DNA from: Flavobacterium lindanitolerans
GTDB lineage: Bacteria; Bacteroidota; Bacteroidia; Flavobacteriales; Flavobacteriaceae
Length of the DNA stretch: 64,000 nt
Assembly (NCBI RefSeq): GCF_002846575.1
Contig: NZ_PJND01000007.1
Coordinates: 1-64,000 of the forward strand
Reading direction: 5' to 3'
The first letter of the stretch is position 1, and each line of letters begins with the position of its first letter. Shown here piece after piece: positions 58,527 to 64,000 of the stretch. A program made the translations under genes and the position numbers. The notes below the pieces were generated by a model. It was not told where the DNA came from, made no database searches, and worked only from the letters and a program-made list of their open reading frames with translations.

Positions 58527-60776
58527 TTAGTACGTTCCGTTTTTCATTTTTTCAAGAACAACTTCCAAATCAGCTTTGCTTTCCTCTTCCATTATATCTG
58601 AAAATTTCAGCGCCTGTTCCTGTGTGGCTATTGCTTTCTGCTTTTCGCCATTTTTGTAATAAAGCTGTGCCAGAGTATCTAAATAATACGGATTGTTTTT
58701 TTCTATTCTTAAGCTGGATTCCGACCATTGGATTGCTTTTTTAATTGATTCCGAATCCTTGCTTTTTTGAACCACAAACCACGCTGCATCGTTAGAGATA
58801 TTAGAAAAAGAATTTTTAAAAGACGCCCAATCATTATAAGAATAATCAATTTTATTCTGGGAGGTATATAAATCGTCTAAAATTTCTATTTCATTTTTGC
58901 CTCCTTTAAAAACTCCCTTAAAGAAAGCATCATATTCTGCTATAAACGGATTTTCTTTATTCTGGGCTTCTGCAATACCATGTAAAATTCTTAAGTATTC
59001 GATGTTTGTAGTATAATCCTGAGGTTTTTTTGCGATTACTTTCTTATAAACATCCATTATCCTGTTTCTATATTTCTCATCGGTATTTTCACCAATTTGA
59101 GAAATGCCACTGGAAATGGCCAATGGTAATTGGCTTTCTATGGTCGGGGTATAATCACCATAATAATCTATTGTATCTCCCTGTCCGGATATCTTTTTCT
59201 GCTCTTCGAGAATTGCATCATAATGCTTCAGCAAATAGTCAACAGCTTTAAAGTTAGTTTCATCTAATGGTCTTTCTTCATTAAAAATTTTATAATAAAA
59301 CCCTCTGTTTTGCACTTCGGCTAATGCAATTTTTACAAAATCCATATCTGGTGTTTTGTCTTTTGCATGGCTATTGACAATCCTGTCCCAGGCAGAAAGC
59401 AGCTTCTTTTTATCAAAATTTACTTTCGTATAGGCTGTCTGATTTTCATAATTCTGGTATTCCTGTATTGTATCCGACCCGACATCAGACGGGTCTGCAA
59501 CACCAACAGCTACTTTTATTGGCGGCTCAATAGACCAGCTATATAGATTCTCATCTGAAAGCGGCAACAGTTTCTTTACAATTTCAGAATCTTTCGCTTT
59601 TTTGGAATTCAAAACCTTGTTCAAATCTACCGTTGCTTTTACATACTTCAGCTTTTCCCCTATTGAACTATAATAAACATCAAACAAGCTGGCATTTTCC
59701 GGTAAATTCTTTTCAGTCTGGCTCAAGATATTTCCATCCGCATCCATGACTATGGTTGCAGATTTAAACATTACATTCTTCGTCGCCCAAGACTCGTCTT
59801 TTGCCGTTGCTAAATAATAATTATACTTGTCATAATCTGTATCTGACCCATAAGAACTATAATTTCCTATAGTGTATTGCTGGCTTTGGACAAATTCTTC
59901 AAAGGCAGTTTTTGCATTTTTATTGTCCGGGTCATAAGAAACTACCAAAAATTTCTGTGGCGTTTTTTTGGTTGCTTCAATGGCTTTCTGCAAATTGTCC
60001 TGCACCACCAGTTTAAAGTTTGACATAGGAGCAACTGCTGCGCTATCTACAACACCATAACCGTACATATCCGTTTTTCCAGGAAAGGTCCAGTCTTTTT
60101 TCTTTATTATTTCTATTGGCTTTTCCCTGATTTCAACCACTTTTGGTTTTTCATTTTCTTTTATGAAAGTCAGTGGATTTTTTTTATTTTCAGAAATTAC
60201 CAATTCGTTCTTTTCATTGTAATAGCCCTGAAGATTTACTTTTCCTAAATAATTAGGAGTATATTCGATTTGAATTTCGTTGGCATTTCTCGGTAAAGCA
60301 TATTTGTATAAAGATGTTTCTCCACTGTAATCTTCCTTTGCGAGATAAATATATTCTGCTTTATTGATTTCAAAATTAACCTCGGTGTCGTCATAATTCA
60401 GTTCGCCTGCCAAATCATATACTGATTTATAATCTGGTTCAGATTTACCGGATTGCGTTCCTATATATATTCCTGAATAATAACCTGAAACGCCTTTTAG
60501 AGTTACCTTGATTTTCCCCATTGCAGGATTGGCATCCGGAGAAAAAGCAACCGTAAAATCAGACTCTGTGGAATAATTGTTATTGAAAAACAATGTGTCA
60601 TTCTTTACTTCATAATCTCCATAAAATACTACGAGTTCGTATTTTTTATTATCATAAAGATTCAATTTGATGTCCTGACCCAGGGAATTGGAAACATAGA
60701 CCGTTTTTTCGGTTTTATTCTGTGCATAAGAAACCACAGAAAGGAACAGTAAAAATCCCAGAGAATAATTCTTCAT
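58527..60776 (-). CDS. Large exported protein with thioredoxin-like middle and C-terminal TPRs
   Basis: A 749-aa protein with a signal peptide (about residues 1-18, ending YAQ). Residues about 25-200 are beta-rich. About 235-400 resembles a thioredoxin-like region without a CxxC (NLQKAIEATKKTPQKFLVVS). The C terminus has TPR-like helices (NPYYLDTLAQLYYKNGEKQKAIATQEQAL, visible as YLDTLAQLYYKNGEKQKAI). I do not recognise a characterised homologue. It is a single gene ending at a shared terminator. Confidence 0.7.
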   Translation of the reverse strand: MKNYSLGFLLFLSVVSYAQNKTEKTVYVSNSLGQDIKLNLYDNKKYELVVFYGDYEVKNDTLFFNNNYSTESDFTVAFSPDANPAMGKIKVTLKGVSGYYSGIYIGTQSGKSEPDYKSVYDLAGELNYDDTEVNFEINKAEYIYLAKEDYSGETSLYKYALPRNANEIQIEYTPNYLGKVNLQGYYNEKNELVISENKKNPLTFIKENEKPKVVEIREKPIEIIKKKDWTFPGKTDMYGYGVVDSAAVAPMSNFKLVVQDNLQKAIEATKKTPQKFLVVSYDPDNKNAKTAFEEFVQSQQYTIGNYSSYGSDTDYDKYNYYLATAKDESWATKNVMFKSATIVMDADGNILSQTEKNLPENASLFDVYYSSIGEKLKYVKATVDLNKVLNSKKAKDSEIVKKLLPLSDENLYSWSIEPPIKVAVGVADPSDVGSDTIQEYQNYENQTAYTKVNFDKKKLLSAWDRIVNSHAKDKTPDMDFVKIALAEVQNRGFYYKIFNEERPLDETNFKAVDYLLKHYDAILEEQKKISGQGDTIDYYGDYTPTIESQLPLAISSGISQIGENTDEKYRNRIMDVYKKVIAKKPQDYTTNIEYLRILHGIAEAQNKENPFIAEYDAFFKGVFKGGKNEIEILDDLYTSQNKIDYSYNDWASFKNSFSNISNDAAWFVVQKSKDSESIKKAIQWSESSLRIEKNNPYYLDTLAQLYYKNGEKQKAIATQEQALKFSDIMEEESKADLEVVLEKMKNGTY

Positions 60777-60860
60777 ATTTTGGCTTTTTAAATGATTTGT
60801 CTTACAAATTTAATCGATTTTTTCAGCAAATCTAACTCTGATCCAAAATTGAAGATTATA

Positions 60861-60940
60861 TTTCAGTCGGGCTATATATCTGGCACAGGAGTAACTAACT
60901 CAAAACTCCCTACTGCCTTAAGCCTATAGCCTGACTGAAA
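60861..60940. repeat. 80-bp interrupted palindrome between the TPR and receptor-like genes
   Basis: A 16-bp inverted repeat TTTCAGTCGGGCTATA (60861-60876) / TATAGCCTGACTGAAA (60925-60940) has one mismatch that pairs as G-U in RNA. It encloses a 48-nt centre with further pairing (GGAGT / ACTCC and GGCA / TGCC). There is no T tract. It lies just beyond the stop of the gene at 60949. No gene is present in 60777-60948. Confidence 0.75.
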
Positions 60941-60948
60941 TTGTATTT

Positions 60949-63633
60949 TTATAAATTATATTTTAATGTCAATATAATATATCTTGGCTGAACCCTGTAT
61001 TGTGAAGTAGTTGTACGAAACTGATTAAAGCTGTCATCATTCAAGGTTCTGGTGTTCAATAAATTCGTAGCTCCGATTTTATATTCAAACTTGCTGTTTT
61101 TCTTTTGGTAAATCAGACTGGCATTTAAAAAATCATATTCGTTTTCTACGGTCTTACTGCTGTTATAGTAGTGATAGAATTCATATTCTGCCACAAAAGA
61201 AAAACTATCCAGGAAATAATAATCCAATTTGGCAAATGGCTTGTCAGTATAAAACTTTGAACCCGCATAATCGTTAACCACAAAATTATATCCAACCTCA
61301 AGGTTAGGCAAAGCTCTATAATTAGTGGAAGCTCTCAGGGTATAATTCTGCATAAAACTTTCCTGTGTAGTTACATTCCCGTTCTGGATGTTATTGAATT
61401 TTGACCAGTTTAATCCAATACCTGCCGATGCTTTATAAAATCTTAGAAAAGAACGTCCATAGGCACCATTAGCACTAATCGTTTCGTCAGCCAGATTGGA
61501 ATTGTATGGAGTCAAGGTTTGGTTTACATTATCGAAAACAATTCTGCTTTTCACAGCATCTGTCACTTTGCTGTATGAAATATTGGCAAAAATATTCTCC
61601 AGATTATACATGCTGTATTTGAAATATCTCAAAGAATGCAATTGTGTTGTTGAATTCTCAAGAAATCTGTTTCCATTGTAGAGACTGCTATATCCGGAAA
61701 GCACATTTCCCATTACCAGATTGTTGATATCTGTAAAATTATTATTCAGAGCAAAAGTATATGTTAATGTCTCTGATTTCTTTATTTGATACAAAGCATA
61801 GAAATCCGGCAGTATCTTAGAAAAGTTTTGTTTATAATTTGTTCCCAACTGTGCATTATCCATATTGTAATAGTGTGCACTGAATCCTGGAGTGAAAGTA
61901 AATTTCCCTGATAAAAATTTATAGTGCAGCCCAACAAAAACGTCATTAAAATCATAAGTCACCTTATTGTTATTCTCCGGCGCTACAAGATTATTCCTGT
62001 CACCATTGTCTAAAATCTGGAAAATACTTGAGTTAAAATTCTGATGCGAGTTGGTATTTCCTAATGTCACATTAATATTGCTTTTTGGCGTAAGCATATA
62101 GTAATAATCCAATTTGGCATCCAGTTTATTGGTTTTCACAAAACGGCTTTGGTTCAAATTATTTCTGTTCTGATTTTCTACATAACCAGACAAGGCAAAA
62201 GGCTGAGTCATTAAATTGGCATTATAAAAAGGATCCTCATCCTGATAAAGATGCTGCATTTCAAAAGCAAAAACATTTTTATCATTAGCCGTGTAATACA
62301 AGCTTGCATTTTGATTTATTGAAGTCGGATTCTGTTTTTTCTTTGTATAGATATCTTCTGCAGAAGTAACATCATTTACGATAAATTCCCTGAGCAAATT
62401 ATTGTTTTCATCCTGTTTTGACTGTTTCATCAGGACATCATAATCAAACTGCAGTTTTGTGTTGGGTTTATAACTCGAGCTAAATTTGAACAGTCCCAAA
62501 TTACTTTTCTGATGAGCAATTTCTTCATTTTTCTGTCTTACTCCTGTTTCAAGAATAGTACTTCTGGATCGGGTTTCCAAATCAGTTTCAGAAGAAGAAA
62601 GAATTGCAAAACCGCTTAGGCTCCATTTCTTGGTCACATTATATGAAAAGTTGGTTGCTCCGAATTTGGTTTCAATTTCTTTTGCCCTGTTATTTCTAAG
62701 CATAGCAATTCCTAAATCATTTGAAGAAACATTAAAAGAACTTCCTCCTTTTTGCATCATACCTCTAAAACCTCCTGTGAATTTAAAATAATCCTGTATG
62801 GTTAGTGGCAGTTCCCCTATATTATTGAAATTGGAAATAAGGTTAATGCTGTATTTTGGGTTATAATAAAACAGCTTAGGATTAACTATATAACGGCTGT
62901 CTTCATGCCCAACTCCTATTCCTGCACTCATGTCACCAAACCAGAAATTCTTTTTGCCATCTTTCAGCTTGATGTTCATCGCTACATTTTCCTCGTTATT
63001 TTCAAGGCCTTTCAATGCTCCTATCTCATTATAATTTCGTAAAACCTGAACCTTATCTATCGCATCCGCAGGAATGTTTTTCACTCCCAACTTTGTATCA
63101 CCATCAAAAAAGTCTTTCCCTTCCACCATCAGTTTCTGAACTTTCTTTCCTTCTACTTCAATCTGACCATCGGCATTTACCTCAACTCCGGGAAGCTTTT
63201 TCAAAACGTCTTCCAGCTTTCTTTCGGTTCCTGTTTTAAAAGAATCGGCATTGTAAACAATGGTATCACCTTTTATGGAAACCGGCATTTCCTGTACAAT
63301 CTCTACCTGATCCAAATCAACTCCTTGTTCCAGTACCAATGTCTGAACCATATTTTCAGCTTGTGTCTGGACATCAACTTCCTTTGCCTGATAACCAATG
63401 TAGCTCACCTTTATCTTGTAAGCTGTATTGGCTTTGAGCGACAATTGAAATCTTCCCTTATCGTCTGTAATTGCGTAGGAATCCATTGCCTTTGTAGACT
63501 GATTTACTGCCATGACATTGGCCATTTCCAAACCAACGGCATTTGCATCAGCTACAATACCTGAAAAACGTATGTTCTGGGAATATCCTGAAAAGGAAAG
63601 AAATAGAAATGTGAGGAATAATATTTTTTTCAT
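60949..63633 (-). CDS. TonB-dependent receptor-like outer-membrane barrel protein
   Basis: An 894-aa outer-membrane protein with a signal peptide (about residues 1-18). A carboxypeptidase-like regulatory domain follows (about 22-105: FSGIVADANAVGLEMANVMA, KIKVSYIGYQAKEVDV), then a plug-like domain (about 120-225: LEDVLKKLPGVEVNADGQIEVEG, seen as KLPGVEVNADGQIEVEGKKV). A large barrel (about 240-894) ends YIILTLKYNL. It is of the OMP_b-brl_3 type. The substrate is unknown. It lies 34 bp after the partial GLPGLI gene, and the two are probably one operon. Confidence 0.85.
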   Translation of the reverse strand: MKKILFLTFLFLSFSGYSQNIRFSGIVADANAVGLEMANVMAVNQSTKAMDSYAITDDKGRFQLSLKANTAYKIKVSYIGYQAKEVDVQTQAENMVQTLVLEQGVDLDQVEIVQEMPVSIKGDTIVYNADSFKTGTERKLEDVLKKLPGVEVNADGQIEVEGKKVQKLMVEGKDFFDGDTKLGVKNIPADAIDKVQVLRNYNEIGALKGLENNEENVAMNIKLKDGKKNFWFGDMSAGIGVGHEDSRYIVNPKLFYYNPKYSINLISNFNNIGELPLTIQDYFKFTGGFRGMMQKGGSSFNVSSNDLGIAMLRNNRAKEIETKFGATNFSYNVTKKWSLSGFAILSSSETDLETRSRSTILETGVRQKNEEIAHQKSNLGLFKFSSSYKPNTKLQFDYDVLMKQSKQDENNNLLREFIVNDVTSAEDIYTKKKQNPTSINQNASLYYTANDKNVFAFEMQHLYQDEDPFYNANLMTQPFALSGYVENQNRNNLNQSRFVKTNKLDAKLDYYYMLTPKSNINVTLGNTNSHQNFNSSIFQILDNGDRNNLVAPENNNKVTYDFNDVFVGLHYKFLSGKFTFTPGFSAHYYNMDNAQLGTNYKQNFSKILPDFYALYQIKKSETLTYTFALNNNFTDINNLVMGNVLSGYSSLYNGNRFLENSTTQLHSLRYFKYSMYNLENIFANISYSKVTDAVKSRIVFDNVNQTLTPYNSNLADETISANGAYGRSFLRFYKASAGIGLNWSKFNNIQNGNVTTQESFMQNYTLRASTNYRALPNLEVGYNFVVNDYAGSKFYTDKPFAKLDYYFLDSFSFVAEYEFYHYYNSSKTVENEYDFLNASLIYQKKNSKFEYKIGATNLLNTRTLNDDSFNQFRTTTSQYRVQPRYIILTLKYNL

Positions 63634-63667
63634 TTTGTAAGAGAAATTGGAAATGTAAAACTAATGA

Positions 63668-64000
63668 TTAATTACCTAAATTAATATGGATGTTGCCCTT
63701 CGAATCCTTCATGCTTTCCATCTGCTTTTCAATTAGTGCTTCATATTCCTTTTTTGTTACTTTTTTCCCTTTTTTTGGCATTTTGATAACCACCTTATCT
63801 TTTGGATTCAATACAATTTTAGAACATAGAATTACTGTTTTCGCATCATTTACTTCCATGATCAGACCTGGCAATCCCCAATATTCACCGGGACCATGGC
63901 TCACCGGAATTTCAGGTGTGTACCAAACCGTTATCGTTCTGTCTTTAGGTTCACTTGGTGTAAATAAGACTGTTTTACTTTCACTTTTCTTATTTTTCAT
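63668..64000 (-). CDS. GLPGLI-family protein (C-terminal part, cut by the window edge)
   Basis: Only the last 110 residues are in the window; the real start lies beyond 64000. The defining motif is seen as GPGEYWGLPGLIMEVND (about residues 36-52 of the visible part), followed by a Lys-rich tail. GLPGLI proteins are exported Bacteroidota proteins of unknown function, often encoded next to TonB-receptor-like genes, as here. Confidence 0.88.
   Translation of the reverse strand: MKNKKSESKTVLFTPSEPKDRTITVWYTPEIPVSHGPGEYWGLPGLIMEVNDAKTVILCSKIVLNPKDKVVIKMPKKGKKVTKKEYEALIEKQMESMKDSKGNIHINLGN

Overview
The window comes from a low-GC member of the Bacteroidota, almost certainly a Flavobacterium or close relative. 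The grounds are a GldA gliding-motility ATPase, type IX secretion (T9SS) cargo proteins, a GLPGLI-family protein, a SusC/TonB-linked outer-membrane biology, and promoters of the Bacteroidota type (TTG, about 19-21 nt, TAnnTTTG) instead of the proteobacterial -35/-10. It is ordinary chromosomal backbone: there is no phage, insertion sequence, CRISPR array or tRNA. Genes lie mostly on the minus strand in short operons.

Layout. 1-360: four tandem strong promoters firing leftwards out of the window, probably into an rRNA operon. 600-7680: envelope and small-molecule genes (LolE-like permease, NamZ muramidase, YkgJ protein, methyltransferase, class V aminotransferase, DUF2059, TonB-CTD protein, QueE). 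7.8-13.7 kb: a complete ExbB-ExbD-ExbD-TonB energy-transduction operon that continues into a PstS-like lipoprotein and a TPR protein. 14.1-17.7 kb: HerA-like ATPase, DUF486, cupin and NADH dehydrogenase. 17.8-29.7 kb: kynurenine monooxygenase, a T9SS cargo protein, a serine hydrolase, regulators and small enzymes, then a ureohydrolase-fold gene paired with kynureninase. 30-41.9 kb: QueA, AroA, MazG-like, two DUF3857 transglutaminase-fold proteins, Dtd and RsgA, then an aromatic amino acid operon (PheA, aminotransferase, DAHP synthase/chorismate mutase). 42-47.7 kb: GldA, a GIN-domain lipoprotein, two PagL-like proteins and an RDD membrane protein. 47.8-54.7 kb: methionine synthesis (MetF, a split MetH), a Rossmann protein and OsmC. 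54.7-57 kb: a duplicated T9SS cargo gene. 57-58.5 kb: MetK. 58.5-64 kb: a TPR protein, a TonB-receptor-like protein and a partial GLPGLI protein.

The most interesting content is cis-regulatory RNA. pheA is preceded by a 25-codon leader peptide rich in Phe and Tyr and by an intrinsic terminator abutting its start codon, a textbook attenuator layout. The OsmC/Rossmann/methionine region has two consecutive leader-peptide-plus-terminator units (peptides rich in Thr, Ile, Cys and Met-Trp). A clear SAM-I (S-box) riboswitch follows ahead of the split metH-metF operon. metK, 4 kb away, has a different SAM-II-like riboswitch, apparently of the long-loop kind, behind a perfect promoter. So the aromatic and the sulfur/one-carbon amino acid pathways here look controlled by RNA at nearly every entry point.

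All calls rest on reading the sequence and translations; no database search was run. Starts were moved to internal ATG codons where the longest frame opened at a TTG inside a promoter or ahead of a clear signal peptide.
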